In this document: positions 22,621 through 34,284 of the stretch, piece by piece | Position numbering within the stretch: position 1 is the first letter of the stretch | Layout: every line of letters starts with the position of its first letter | NCBI GenBank assembly: GCA_028583605.1 | Contig: CM053331.1 | Coordinates: forward strand, 11,392,857-11,456,856 | Direction of reading: 5' to 3' | DNA from: Dastarcus helophoroides | Taxonomy: Eukaryota; Arthropoda; Insecta; Coleoptera; Bothrideridae | Length of the DNA: 64,000 nt | Position numbers and translations under genes: made by a program | Notes under the pieces: model-generated | What the model was told of the DNA's origin: nothing | Seen by the model: only the letters and a program-made list of their open reading frames with translations | Databases searched by the model: none

Positions 22621-23432
22621 CTTGACCGTTTGAATCAGAGGCAGACATGTGCCCTGTTCTGTCTTAAAAGAAAAAAACGGAACCCTTATTATTTCACCTT
22701 GGTGTCCGTCCGTCCGTTCGTCTGTTGCGAAGATATATTCTTCGAGAACTATATAATGTAAAATTTGAAATTTTGCAGCTCATTAGTTCTCGATGATCCA
22801 TGCAAATACTGCCAGCTAACGATTAAAAAAAGAAAATATTATTTTACAATAGGATGCGATTTTAATTTGGTCCCCGAGAAGTCAGTTTTTAGGTAATATA
22901 TCCTGTGAGATCTCATTTGATAGAGCTACCTCTAATGATCCTCAAACATTTTTTTTTAATAATTTTCGGTCCAATTGTCTTAAAGATCTAGTTTAAAATA
23001 TGTCAGAAATGACCATTCTCCCCCTGTTCTCCTAGATTTCTAAAGATAAAATTTAGATTTTAATAGGGTTAGTAGATATTGGGCCATAGATTATTAAATG
23101 TAGGTGCTGCATTCCAAGGCCTTTTGACCCATAGAGTAATTTTTTTTTTCAAATAAAAAACTTTATGTAGGTGAAGCATAGGATGCAAATCAAATTTGTC
23201 CTTTACATTATTTCATTTAGATGAATATTTTCAGAGTTAGCACTAGTTCACGCAACGCAGTAATTGCGAGGCGATCTCATAAAGTGTGTTAGTCATCGAC
23301 TTATGGCGAATTGGGAATGCTTTTTATATAAGACATTTTCAACACAGTTATCAGTTCCATAAATATTTGGACTGATTGCAGAAAAAATCTTGTATATTTG
23401 AAAATACACAATTTCTTTATTTTTTAATTATA

Positions 23433-24677
23433 CAAGGTGGCTCAACTAAACTGTCAACTAACTCCAAACTACTATATCTGTTTGATGATAGCGTCTCAAA
23501 ATTTACGTGATGATACTCCGTTATATTGTTCACAAATGTACAGAACACCTTGCATGTTCTTTTTGAGAGAAAAAGTCCTGATTAAATCCAACAGTGTTAT
23601 TCCTTTATATTTGGTAGAAAATCGTAAAAGACGATAGTTAAAAAGCTTCAACATTTGAACGTAATTAAATTTCTTGTGCATCGAACCATAGAAAGATACA
23701 ATAATAATGACATCATTGGGAAACGTGATGGTGGTGGTCGAAAAAGGACAAAAACATCTGCTGAAATGTTCGAAAAGTTATGGCAGAAAATTGAGTGCTT
23801 ATCTTAAAATTTATATCATTTATCTGAAACTATCAACGCAAAGCTTGCAACGAATATTATAAAATGAGCTCTGATGAAAGCCCTTGATGTCCAAAATACT
23901 ACCCAACCCTACACTGAAACAAAAAAAAAATTATAAAGAAACGAGCCAGAAAGTTGCTTCATATGGCCGCAAGTGATGAGTTACGGAATTTTGATTTCTC
24001 TGGCGAGGCTCCATTCCTAAATGAGTAACATATTAACAAACAAAATGACGAAGTTAACTTGGCAAAGAAATTTTTTGAAAATGTTCACCTCCGAATGGTC
24101 ACTACAAAGCAGAGGGTACCCAATAGTGATGATTTGGACCGCCGTAACAGCCGATGGTCGCTCTTCGTTCATATTTTGGATCGCAGGGTCAAAATAAACG
24201 CGAAGATGTATCCTGAAACTGTTCTAGAGGTAGCACAGAAGCCTTGGGCGCACGAACATTTTGGATGCAGACCGCGAACATTTCAGCAAGACTCGACATA
24301 GTCTCAGAAAATGCTCGTCAATCAAGAAAGGCTAAAAAAAATCAACTTTTCAAATTTCATTTCTTTGACACAGATGCATATTCGATGAACTTCTCTATCT
24401 GGAGCATTCTAAAGAGCAGGGCTGGCACGAAAAACTACCAATGTTTGAATGGTTTCAAGCAAGCCCTTCGCCCGGATTGGACCAATATACCACAAAAGCC
24501 ACATTCGGGCTTTTTTCGGTAGTCTAAAGGCTATAGTATGCGTTAATGGCGACTCTATCAAAAATTGGTAATGCATTTTAAAAACTGTACCATTTGTAAA
24601 TATTTTTGAGTATGGTTCAATAAAAAATAAAATAACTTGGCGTTTTGATTAGTTGACAGTTCAGTTGCACCACCCTG
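23433..24677 (+). mobile_element. Mariner-type element, degraded
   Basis: Bordered by TA at 23431-23432 and 24678-24679. The terminal inverted repeats CAAGGTGGCTCAACTAAACT and CAGGGTGGTGCAACTGAACT (reverse complement, ending 24677) extend about 29 bp with four mismatches. The plus strand carries a transposase with several stops and shifts: a helix-turn-helix region with RTIERYNNNDIIGKRDGGGR (about 23680-23740), the middle with VKINAKMYPETVLEVA and FQQDST (24059-24301), and the C-terminal SIWSIL region (24244-24522), where the third catalytic Asp motif is decayed. Tc1/mariner superfamily, inactive. Confidence 0.88.
24059..24522 (+). pseudogene. Mariner-type transposase remnant
   Basis: Two overlapping frames (24059-24301 and 24244-24522) are needed to follow the second half of the transposase, so there is a frameshift near 24290. 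The second catalytic Asp is visible in QQDST; the third motif reads DAYSMNFSIW, missing the usual Pro-Asp. Part of the element at 23433-24677. Confidence 0.8.
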
Positions 24678-24948
24678 TAAGACAAGGTGGGTAAATAATT
24701 CTTAAGTAAAAATGATATAATTTGATTCACTGACTGTTCACTGTAGTAATTGGTACGGAACCCTAATTGTGTTATTTCCATTCGTTCTTCGCTGAAGTAG
24801 TTAGGTATTAAAAAACAGAACAAGGAAGGCGTCATTTTCTTTAGTCATCAAATTAAATGTGGCCACGGTTTAGAAAGCTTTTGTTTACAGGAGCCCCCAG
24901 TAGTCTGTTGCACACACAGCCTCAAGTAAGCTTAATCCGCCTCTGTAT

Positions 24949-25292
24949 TGTTGCGCGTTATCGGTTCGAACGATTAACACTTGGTGAATTGTAACTACTT
25001 TATTTCAAAACTAAACTCGGAACACTACAATTGTAATTTACTTAACACTATTTAATTAACTAATTTATCCATTGCCTAACTGACTAACTACCTGACTGAC
25101 CGAGGGAAAGCCAACCGAACCCCCTATATATAAAACCCCTTTCGGGTTCTAGAAGAATGCAGCAGATAAGGCTCATCGTTTGCCGAAATTTCTGGACCGC
25201 TTATCTGCCATTTGATTTATTATCGCGGCCGCTTCCCCTTATCAAATTTTCTAGAAAATTCCCAACTAAACTTTATAATTACTTTTGTTACA
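24949..25292 (-). mobile_element. Solo LTR, family L1 of 3 (copy 1)
   Basis: 344 bp starting TGTTGCG and ending GTTACA; same family as 29155-29506 and 55147-55496. Read on the minus strand it has the order of a retroviral-type LTR: TG, a TATA-like TTTTATATATAG (about 25123-25134), then AATAAA (about 24999-25004) shortly before the CA end. A GCGGCCGC at about 25226-25233 is shared with copy 3. No internal gag/pol sequence adjoins it, so it is a solo LTR. Flanking 4-mers (GTAT and TCAT) do not match well. Confidence 0.65.
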
Positions 25293-26819
25293 TCATTTTT
25301 TTATATTTAAAACTGAGAAGATTTTATTTTTTTAGTCATCAACTTACATTGGTAACGACAACACCAAGTTTCATATGAAATATATGAAGACCTTTTTTCT
25401 TTGATGATCATTTTTCCCTGCACGATACAATTCCCCTTTAATTATACTCCGGTAAATCTAAATGTGACAGGCAATACTAACACCCTTGTATCATCTTAGG
25501 ACTTAAATGTATTTAGGATCAAGAGAGGTATTGTAAGCTCCTGATTTAACAGAGGCGAAAAAGTAAAACCTTAAACATTCGGTAAATACAAAACATTGCA
25601 TTTCGCAGATTCCCTTTCTTCGTGGGAAATAAACACACTCAGCTGGGGTATATGTGCAGATTAAACTTTCAGCATACCCACTTGAAGAATCCAAAAATAG
25701 TTGATTACTCCTTTATGACGAATTCCCGGTTATAAGCGTCCAGACCGTGGAAAAAATGTGGAAGCCAAATGTTTATGTAAACATCAGAGATTTAACGGTC
25801 CACAAAATTATTTGGCATGAATTAACTTTGTTGTACCTTTGTATTATTTATATTTAGTAAGAGCCTCCCGTTTGAGGTCGAAATATCACATGGGCAATGA
25901 AATATCAAGTTCGCACAACTATTTAGTAATGAACTTTAAATGTATACAGCAGGTGCAAAGAAGTAATTAAAACCATAAAGATTTATCAAAAATATTTATT
26001 GAATGATTCTTTAACTTTTTTTATTCGTATCTAGAAATGTCCACGACTCCAATATATACTATTATAAAGAGAAAACTTCCGATTGACACAAAAACCTAAT
26101 CATCAACGCAGATCCGAAACTACTTAAGGCAGTAACACGAAATTTGGATACTTTCTTGGTGTAGATGAGCAATAATAAATTCGTTATCTAAATGGGTAAA
26201 AAAAGGACGAAATGGAGTTTCGACATTGGAACAAAGTTAAAGATGCAAATTATTACCTAACATTTTGTGTAAACAATCTAGGAAAGAAATAATTTGACTC
26301 ATATTTTTAACAATTCAATCCCTAAGGGGTACAAATGGGGTGAAATGAAATTTTAGAATTCGTTTGAAATAAAGTTAACAATGGGTTTAATTACCTAAAA
26401 TTGTGTGCAGATAATTTGTGAAAGAGGAAATTAAACACATATTTGACTGATTTAAAAGATTCAACTTCTAAGAGCTAAAAGGGATGTCACATAACTGATA
26501 TAAAAAAAAATTAAAAATAAAATGCTAATCCTAAATTTTGCGAAAAGAATATATAAAATAAATAATTCAGCACATTCTTCAATATTTTAAGAATTTAACC
26601 TCCAAAAGGGAAATTTTTGGGTGCAAACATAAATAAAAAGGGTTTTTCATTACCCAAAATTCTGTATAAAGTATATATGAAAGAAAAATATGTTCTTGGT
26701 CAATTTCAAGAATTAAGCCCCAAATGGCGTGAAAAAGGATCTTTAATTTTATGTGGAAGAAATTTAAAATTTTCTTTTATAAGTCAAACGTTAAGTTTTT
26801 TAAAACAATTTTATTCCAA
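25293..26819. other. Intronic AT-rich DNA, no gene seen
   Basis: Unique-looking AT-rich sequence grading into A-orientation repeat at its right end. No recognisable gene or bounded repeat. Confidence 0.45.
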
Positions 26820-29060
26820 TAAGGCGAAATTTTAAAAAGTTGAAATCGTCAAAAGCTTCGAAAAAATTCTAAAAAACTTAAAAAAATTGGAAATTTTTCA
26901 CAGAGAATTTCAAAACAAAAAAGGCTTTATTTTTACAAAATTTCAAAGCCAAAAATTAAGTTTTCCAAAACAATTGTTCGAATAAGGCGAATTTTTGAAA
27001 AGTTGAAACCGTCAAGGCTTCGAAAATGTTTAAAAACTTTAAAATAATGGAAATTTTTAAAAGAGAATTTCAGAACGAAAAGGACGAATATTTTCAAAGA
27101 TTCAAAGCCAAAACAATTTTGTTCGAATAAGGCGAAGTTTTGAAACCGTCAAAAGCTTCGAAGACATTTTAAAAAACTTAAAAAAGGTGGAAATTTTAAA
27201 GACAATTTCAAAACAAAAATTTAAATATTCAAAAAAAAAACCGAAAATATGTCGAAATTTGGGGAAAAGACCGAAATTTCGGAGGAATAGCTTACACAAA
27301 GTAAAAGGTCGAGAAAAACAAAATTCTTAAAAGTAGAAAAAGACAAAATTCTTAAAAGTAGGAAATTTGAAATATATTCCAAAAATTTGAAATAAGTTAA
27401 ATTCATCCCACTCAAAAAATTACAAACATTTTGGGGAATAGTCGAAATTATGAACGAAAGTCAAAACTTAAAAAAAAGCGTGAAAATGCTGAACACTATC
27501 AAAATTAATACCTTTAATGAAGATAAAATTTAAAAAAGGTGTTTTTAAGAAATTTTATGAAAAAAAGTGTCACCATTTTGAAATAAGGTTTGAAAAGAAA
27601 AAGAAAAGAAAAAATTTTTCCCAGTTCAAAACTCAAAAAAAAATAAAATTTTCTAGAAAAGACATTTTAAAAATGTCAAAATTTTGGAAAAATAAAAAGA
27701 AATTTTGAATCGGAATATAATTTTCATAAATAGATAAATAAAATTTTCAATTAGGTCGAAATTTTCAAAACTAATATTTTCCAAAATTTAAAATTTACAA
27801 AAAAATTGAGTCATAAATTTAAAAGAATTCGAAATTTAAAGAAAATTGTGGATTTTGAAAAACTGGAAACTTGGACATTTTCAAAAGAAGGCAAAATTTT
27901 CAATAAAATCGAAATTTTGAAGTAAAAAATTAAAAAAAATATATTACTAAAAAATTCCGAATTTAAAGTAGTTAAAATTTTGAGCAAAAATTAGTCATGT
28001 AAAAAGGCTTTAATTTGAAAAAAATTCAAAACTTACATGAGATATTTTTAGAAGAGAAAATTTTCAAAAAAAGTTGAAAATTGTTAAACAGTCGAATTTT
28101 GCAAAAAAGTGAAAACTTCGAAAAAAGTCAAAACTTTCCGAAAAAGTCAATATTTTCAAATACCTCGAGTTCAAATTTTGAAAAAAATTTAATTTTTCAA
28201 AAAAGATTTCAAAGCTTTCACATTAAAGTCGATTTTTTAAAAAGTGAAAAAAAAATTGCGATTTCGAAAAAAGGAAAAACTTGGAAAAACAAACAGAAAT
28301 TTTCAAAAAATGTAGAATTTTTCAAAAAAAAAGTCAAAAAGTTAACAGAGTAACCAAATTTTAAAAAAAATTGAAATTTTCGAAAAGATGATTTTTTTAA
28401 ATGCGGAATTTTTCAAAAGAAGTCGAAATATACAACAAGGTAAAAATTTCGAAAAAAAAAATATGAAAAAACTCAAAAATAGTAAAATTTGGAGAAATTG
28501 GAAATTTTAAAGTATAGTTAAAATTTTCAGATTAAGTCAGAAGGAAAAGGAGTCGAAATATTGAAAAAATGGAGAATTTAAAATTTTAAAATGTCAACAT
28601 TTTCATGATAATGTCGAAATCTTCGAAAAAGTGTAAATTGAAAAAAAACCAAATTTTCAAAAAAGTATATATTTTGAAAATAAATTTAAAGTATCAAAAA
28701 AAAAGCAGAAATATTTAGTAAGTGGTCGAAATTTTTAAAATAAGTTAATAATTTGAGGAAAAATCAATTTGTAAATGAAATTCAAATTTTGAATTTAAAA
28801 AAAAAATTAGAATTTAAATTTTGCAAAAATAGTCTAAATTATCAAAAAAAATGTTTTTTTTTAAGTTGTAAATTTCAGAAAAGTCATATTCTTAAAAGAA
28901 ATACCTAATGTTCAACAATAAAAATGCATAATGTTCAGTAAAAATGGAGGCTTGGAGAAAATGTCAAAATTTCGAAAAAAAATGGTAATTTTTTCCAAAT
29001 TGTCGATAAAAGTCGAAATTTTCAAAAAAAAGTTGCAATTTTTAGACTTCTATGCCTTTT
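26820..29060. repeat. Degenerate TTTCGA repeat block, A orientation
   Basis: Largest clean block, about 2.2 kb, of GTCGAAATTTTCAAAAAA-like units; here the unit often lacks the CG. Several K-rich frames are by-products. Confidence 0.75.
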
Positions 29061-29154
29061 CTTATTTGATCAGGGTAGGAATTTAAAATTTGCGTACAAA
29101 TATGTATCAATTAATTATGTGAAAATCAATATCGTTCTTTAAGATACAACATAC

Positions 29155-29506
29155 CGTTGCGTGTTATCGGTTCGAAAATAAAAACTTCGCGAATTGTAAA
29201 CACTTTTATTTCACACTTATTTCGGAACACTATAATTATGATTCACTTAACTAGCAGACTATCTTACTATTTTGACTATCCGATTAACTAACCAACTGAC
29301 TGAGGGAAAGACGATCAAGTATTTATACTCTTCAGGTTTTCTAGAACCAATTTCCGTACAGATAAGATATCGCTTGCGGAAATGTCTGGAGCGCTTATCA
29401 GTCGTATGATTCATTCTCGCGACCGCTTCCCATTATCAAAGGTTTCTAGAGAGTTCCTAACACTACACAATCACTAATACAAGTTTTATAACTACAGTTT
29501 GTTACA
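29155..29506 (-). mobile_element. Solo LTR (copy 2)
   Basis: 352 bp, same family and orientation as 24949-25292. The minus strand has TATAAATA (about 29319-29326) and then AATAAA-like bases near the other end. The first base is changed (CGTTGC instead of TGTTGC). Flanking ATAC (29151-29154) and ATAT (29507-29510) are a near-match 4-bp target duplication. More diverged than copies 1 and 3 (GCGGCCGC has become GCGACCGC). Confidence 0.65.
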
Positions 29507-31098
29507 ATATAATACAAGCGATGCTACGATTACATATTTTGAAAAGCAGTATTCAAAGAAACAAGAAAAATTTGTCTAATAGAGCAGAATAAGTTACATA
29601 TTACAGCTATTTTCCATTTGAAAAATACTCAAAATTGAAAAATCTTTACAAAATTATATTTGGAATTTATTTGTATGCAAATTCCTAGTTTTTATTTAGG
29701 AAAAGGTGAGAGTATGAAAATTTCGATTTTATTAATTCGGTTTTTTCTCGAAATTTCATTTTTTTTAAACTCAGTATTTTTTAAAGAATTCTGTTTTGTT
29801 TTAGGTCTCAACTTTAATATTAAATTTCGAGTGCGTTGAAATTTCTTTAAAAATTTTATCTTTTTTATAGACAAAGTTAACCTTTTTCGACTTTTTCTTA
29901 ATATTTGACTTTTTAAAAAATTCAAACCACTTTTGAATGTTTCCACTCTTTTCAAAATGATTTTTTTAAATTTTTAAATTATTTTTTAATTTTGTAGATG
30001 TATGTACATTGTAATTAACATTTGACAGATATTTAAAGAAAATCTATAGAAACTCAATTTACCAGTGAAATCAAATTTTTTTGTGAATTTTTAAATTCTT
30101 TGGAAATGTGGACTTTTTTCTAAAATTTTAATTTCGTCATTTCAAGGAATTTCGCTTTACATTTTAACATTGATTTTAGTATTTAGTTTAACGTTTTGAC
30201 AATAGCTATAAATTAAAGTAAAAAAAAAAAGTAAAAGAATAAAACTCCACTCAACTCAATGAAGTGCTGCATACTGCTCTGAGAGCCGTATTTGTCTCTA
30301 TTATGAAAACCTTAAGAAGAGCGCACATAATGCCCAAAAGAATATAGGTTCCCCACCTCTGGTCTAGGATGCTTGACGTTGATGGGACAGCCTCGATGGG
30401 GCCCATCTTTTTTACATCAAATATACGTTAGGGCAATTTTCTTAATTATTCAACATTTTTGTTATACTTTTATTGTTTTGTTATAAAAAGGGGTGCCACA
30501 CACATCAATCGTCTAGGGTGCCCAGTCTGCTCGGACTGTCCTTGCAAATATGCCTCTGGGGCTTTCTACGACGTTGTATTAGACATAAATAATGGAATAG
30601 AATACAATCACTTGATATTCTCTTAAAACAAACTTTTTAATTAAACCCCGATGTCGCAGTGGCCAGGATACGCAAGGCTTGTATGTAGATAGAGGGTTTC
30701 CGATTCAGTGATTGGTTAGCCATCTGTTGCTGTTAGGAAATTTAGTCCATATAAGCTCCTCTGTAAAGGTAAGTTAATAACGGATTGCTAATCTTCCGGT
30801 ATGTTGGTGCACGTTGCAGGCAAGCACGTGCCAACGGAAGTGCACGCGTTTATCCGTCTAGGACTTCCCTGCCCATCTGCCTTCTTGACTATGCTAGCTT
30901 TGAGTTTCGCTTTTTATACCTTTAAAATGAATAAACTTCATATAAAAGATATACCAATGAAATTTTTCAGCCGTCATATAATAACGCAAGCTACTAATAT
31001 TATTACTTTGAAATACCAAACAGAGTGTAAAATTGTGGTAATTTTTAAATAATAGCGCTAAAATCACTGAAATTTCTAAACAGGAAGTCAAATTCATG
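29507..31098. other. Intronic DNA, no gene seen
   Basis: A short T-orientation TTTCGA repeat lies at about 29690-29990; the rest is unremarkable. Around 30650-30710 there is a weak tRNA-like pair of blocks (CAGTGGCCAGGATACG and GGGTTTCCGATTC) that could be a SINE head, not convincing. The frame at 30801-31052 has no recognised domain. Confidence 0.4.
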
Positions 31099-31252
31099 TA
31101 GGGGAGAGTGGGTAGAAACGGATCACAGGAGGAATGGGTTATTTTAATTTTAATTGTAGAATATTAATTTTATGTATCGTTATTTGGCCTATAGATAGCG
31201 CTACTGATAAGTAAACTGTCACTTTAGTTGCAGCCGTGTCAAAGTTTTGTGT

Positions 31253-31290
31253 TCAGTGTTATGAATAACTAGCGTTTTTTGCTGATAAAA
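31253..31290 (+). promoter_or_regulatory. Candidate initiator and 5' leader of the pogo transposase
   Basis: TCAGT at 31253-31257 resembles the arthropod initiator. The leader ends at a strong donor, AAAA/GTAAGT (31291). An acceptor, TTTATACAG, abuts the transposase ATG at 31599, so a non-coding first exon and a 308-bp 5'UTR intron are likely. Inferred from motifs only. Confidence 0.35.
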
Positions 31291-31440
31291 GTAAGTTTTT
31301 ATATTTTAATTATGAGTGTAATAATTTCCTTAATCATATAACATTCCCAAAAATTGATTTATTCTTATTAATAGTATATTATAAAGTACTAATTAATACT
31401 TGAAATATGTCGATAAGTATTCTTACATTTAAGTAGAGTG

Positions 31441-31446
<6 letters not shown>

Positions 31447-31492
<46 letters not shown>
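31447..31492. repeat. (TA)n microsatellite
   Basis: A run of about 23 TA units inside the probable 5'UTR intron of the pogo element. Confidence 0.9.
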
Positions 31493-31494
<2 letters not shown>

Positions 31495-31598
31495 TGTACA
31501 TGCAGGAGGAATGGGTTCCCACAAGGCAGGAGGTTTGGGACGTGACCCATTCCTCCTACTTTCACTGATCTAATATTTTATTTTAATACTTTATACAG

Positions 31599-33200
31599 AT
31601 GCCCAGAATTTGGATAAAAAAGACACAGCGTGTCAGAAAAACTTCTGAGGAAGTCAAGGCAGCAGTAGAAGAAGTAAATAGTGGTTCGTCTATAAGACAA
31701 GTAGCTAGAAACTACAATATATCTTATTCTGCAGTACAAAGACACGTTTCAAATTTCAAATCTCTGAGCGAAGGGAGAACATTCGAATATCTTCCAAATA
31801 CAACAGTGAGACAAATTTTTACGCAAGAACAAGAAAACTTAATGGTAGAATATTTACAAAGATGCTCAAAAATGCATTATGGCCTTACATCTACTGATGC
31901 TAGAAAATTGGCGTATAAATATGCGAAAGCCCTGAACATTGAAATTCCCAAAAAATGGTGTGATGAAGAAAAGGCTGGACGTGAGTGGTTGTTTGGTTTT
32001 CTCAGAAGAAATCCTTGCTTAGTTTTGCGCACACCTGAGGCTACTAGCTTGAGTAGGTCCACTAGTTTTAATAGGCACAATATTACCCAATTTTTAGATA
32101 ACGTGCAAAATGTATATAGCCGTTTTACATTTACTGCTGACGATATCTGGAACTGTGATGAAACGGGTTTAACAACGGTTCATAAGCCTCAAAAGGTACT
32201 GGCAGAAAAGGGGTTAAAGCAAGTAGGCCAAATTACTTCTGGGGAGAGAGGCCAGTTAGTGACTATGTGTTGTTTCATTAATGCTGCAGGGAATAAAGCT
32301 CCGCCTGCTTATATTTTTCCTAGACAAAGGAATCTTGACATTTTAGGACATTCTGCTCCCCCTAACAGTTTAATTTTAGGACATCCAAGTGGATGGATGA
32401 TATCGGAGAATTTTGTTAAAGTTTTTGAACATTTTGTTCTACATGCAAGGTGTTCTAAAGAAAGGCCGGCTGTTTTATTTTTGGACAATCATGAGAGCCA
32501 TGTGTCTATTGAAGTTATTACAGCCGCCAGAAATTCAGGTGTACATCTGATCAGTTTCCCCCCGCATACAAGTCATCGCCTCCAGCCGTTGGATGTGGCA
32601 GTTTATGGACCATTCAAAAGTCGATACAACCAAGCTTGTGACAATTTTATGGCATTTAATCAAGGAAAGCCCATTACAATTTACAACCTAGCTGATTTGT
32701 CTCAAAAAGCCTTTGTTCAGGCTTTCAGCAAATCTAATATTGCCAAAGGCTTTGAACGAACAGGAATATGGCCCTTTCGTAGAGATATGTTTTCAGATGA
32801 GGACTTTTTGATGGCTGCTGTTACTGACCGTCCGTGTCCCCTGGAAAGCACAGGGTCTCGGGAACTTCCTACAACTGCAGCAACTGATTTGTTAAGACCA
32901 AGCACCCCAAATCCTCTAACAAGTCAGGTAGATAATTTTAAACTGCTCTTCTAGGTAACAATAATTTAAGCCTTTTTGTATTTTCAGATGTCTCCAAAAG
33001 ATGTAGTCCCCTACCCCAAAGCAGCTCCAAGAAAAGATAAGAGATCAGGAAGGAAACCAGGACGAACCCGAATTTTAACTGATTCTCCAGAAAAAAATGA
33101 AATAGAAGACCAGCGAAAAAAGAAAGTGAAATTACATTTAACAGAAGCAGAAAAGGAGAACTCTAATAAACCCAAAAATACACGTAAAAAAAGAATATAA
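31599..33200 (+). CDS. Pogo/Tigger-family transposase, 513 aa
   Basis: Exon 1 31599-32927, intron 32928-32987 (60 bp, GTAGAT...TTTTCAG, phase 0), exon 2 32988-33200. It cuts and rejoins the element's own DNA in the nucleus. N-terminal psq-type helix-turn-helix at residues about 10-55 (SIRQVARNYNISYSAVQRHV), a second DNA-binding (CENP-B-like) region at about 70-145 (LTSTDARKLAYKYA), then the DDE nuclease: first Asp in DIWNCDETGL, second in LFLDNHESH, third in QPLDVAVYGPFK, 35 residues after the second (DD35D). Exon 2 supplies a basic tail (SPKDVVPYPKAAPRK, GRKPGRTRILTDSPEKNEI) typical of the family. All catalytic residues are present. If the intron is retained, the protein stops nine codons later at 32954. 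AATAAA at 33208-33213. Confidence 0.9.
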
Positions 33201-33290
33201 TATAAAGAATAAAGAATATTTCGATATTGACCTGTATAAATTTAAAACCTACGTTAAGAAAAATTATTACCCATTCCTCCTGCAGCATAG

Positions 33291-33320
33291 CCCATTCCTC
33301 CTGCATGCAGGAGGAATGGG
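33291..33320. repeat. 30-bp perfect palindrome, subterminal site
   Basis: CCCATTCCTCCTGCA followed directly by its exact reverse complement, made of two head-to-head copies of the subterminal motif of the pogo element. Probably a transposase-binding site; the same core (AGGAATGGGTCA) occurs in the right terminal repeat. Confidence 0.8.
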
Positions 33321-33509
33321 TCAGTGTGTATAATTTATCTTTTTTTTTTCTTGTCATTTATATATCAACAGTGGGATTTTAATTCTTTTAAATATTAAAG
33401 TATACTTATACAGCTACGCACTGACTGTAAAAAAAAAACTTGTACCAAGTTTTTTTAAATTTTGTGGGCTCCAAAGGAAAAATGACCCATTCCTACCCAC
33501 CTTCCCCTA

Positions 33510-34284
33510 TGCAGCTTTTGATGTTTCAATTTAAAAGGCGATAAGCTCTATAATACTTCTTATAGGTAAATTGATGCACCGGAATCTGGCTTCCTAAAAA
33601 TTTTTGGGAAACGTCCCATTTTCTGACTGAAGTTTTATGGAATAACACATTTTTTATTTAAACATACACAAACTAAGATATTTCATACTAAAATAAGTTT
33701 GGCAAACAAAGCCAATAATTTTTTTTATATACACTCACTTTTCAACACATTTTACTACTATGGATTCTTTTATTAGCAACGGAAATTTCAATGAAATTTA
33801 GCGCCGAATATTTACGGGAATGACAATCAGCTGAGTAATTTGGCAATGAAAATTTTGCCAAGCTTTCTGTATAAAATATTGTTATGTAAGAATTTAATAA
33901 TTTTAATTTTAACAAAATCAACCTTGTCTAAAAATATGTTGACTTGTGAATGAAATGTATGTGCATCATCGTTTTAATTAAAGTGACAACCTAATTTGTG
34001 TCAATTTTGTTACATAAATTCTTTTTGAAATTGACCATAGCATCATCATACATGCCTGTCACAAGGAACATTAGAATAACAGTACGTAGATTTTTAATAT
34101 TTTCATTTTAGTATCACGTGAATATATTTTAATAGAAACATTAGAATAACAGTACGTAACACGTAGATTTTTAATATTTTCATTTTAGTATCACGGGAAT
34201 ATATTTTAATAGAATCATCTTTGTATATCCAAATTTTTATCCTGAAGCAATCTTTGTAGAACTAACATCAGTTTATCCGAAATA
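33510..34284. other. Intronic DNA with a short tandem duplication
   Basis: No gene seen. At about 34067-34212 a segment of about 70 bp (ACATTAGAATAACAGTACGT ... CACGTGAATATATTTTAATAG) is present twice in tandem, the second copy with an extra AACACGTA. Confidence 0.6.

Larger units (their letters stand above)
22680..24800. repeat. Dispersed repeat interrupted by a mariner
   Basis: 22680-23430 and 24680-24790 together match the uninterrupted repeat at about 34285-34650: shared TCATTTAGATGAATATTTTC, GCGCAGTAATTG-like, TTAGTCATCGACT, CAACACAG..CCATAAATATT and, after the insertion, CTGTAGTA..ACGGAACCCTAATT. The region around 22705-22735 has GTCCGTCCGTCCGTTCGTCT, a simple-repeat-like head. The element at 23433-24677 split it. 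Confidence 0.6.
31101..33507 (+). mobile_element. Pogo/Tigger transposon, apparently intact
   Basis: 2407-bp element bordered by TA (31099-31100 and 33508-33509). Terminal inverted repeats GGGGAGAGTGGGTAGAAACG and GGGGAAGGTGGGTAGGAATG (reverse complement, ending 33507) extend about 25 bp. It carries one spliced, uninterrupted transposase gene and repeated subterminal motifs (CAGGAGGAATGGGT) at 31126-31139, 31503-31516, 31545-31557 (inverted), 33269-33283 (inverted) and in a palindrome at 33291-33320. TA target, pogo-type protein and inverted termini agree. No stop or frameshift seen, so it may be recent or still active. Confidence 0.92.

Noticed and set aside
24949..29506. The two LTR copies as the ends of one complete retrotransposon
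   Set aside because: They are in the same orientation, but the 3.9 kb between them is degenerate repeat with no gag/pol coding, and each copy has its own flanks. They are better explained as two solo LTRs.
30650..30715. tRNA-derived SINE head
   Set aside because: Two blocks vaguely resemble A and B boxes, but they are weak, the cloverleaf cannot be drawn, and no second copy was found in the window.
32928..32954. Alternative unspliced C-terminus of the pogo transposase
   Set aside because: The reading after 32927 is a short non-conserved tail. Splicing to 32988 gives the family-typical basic tail.
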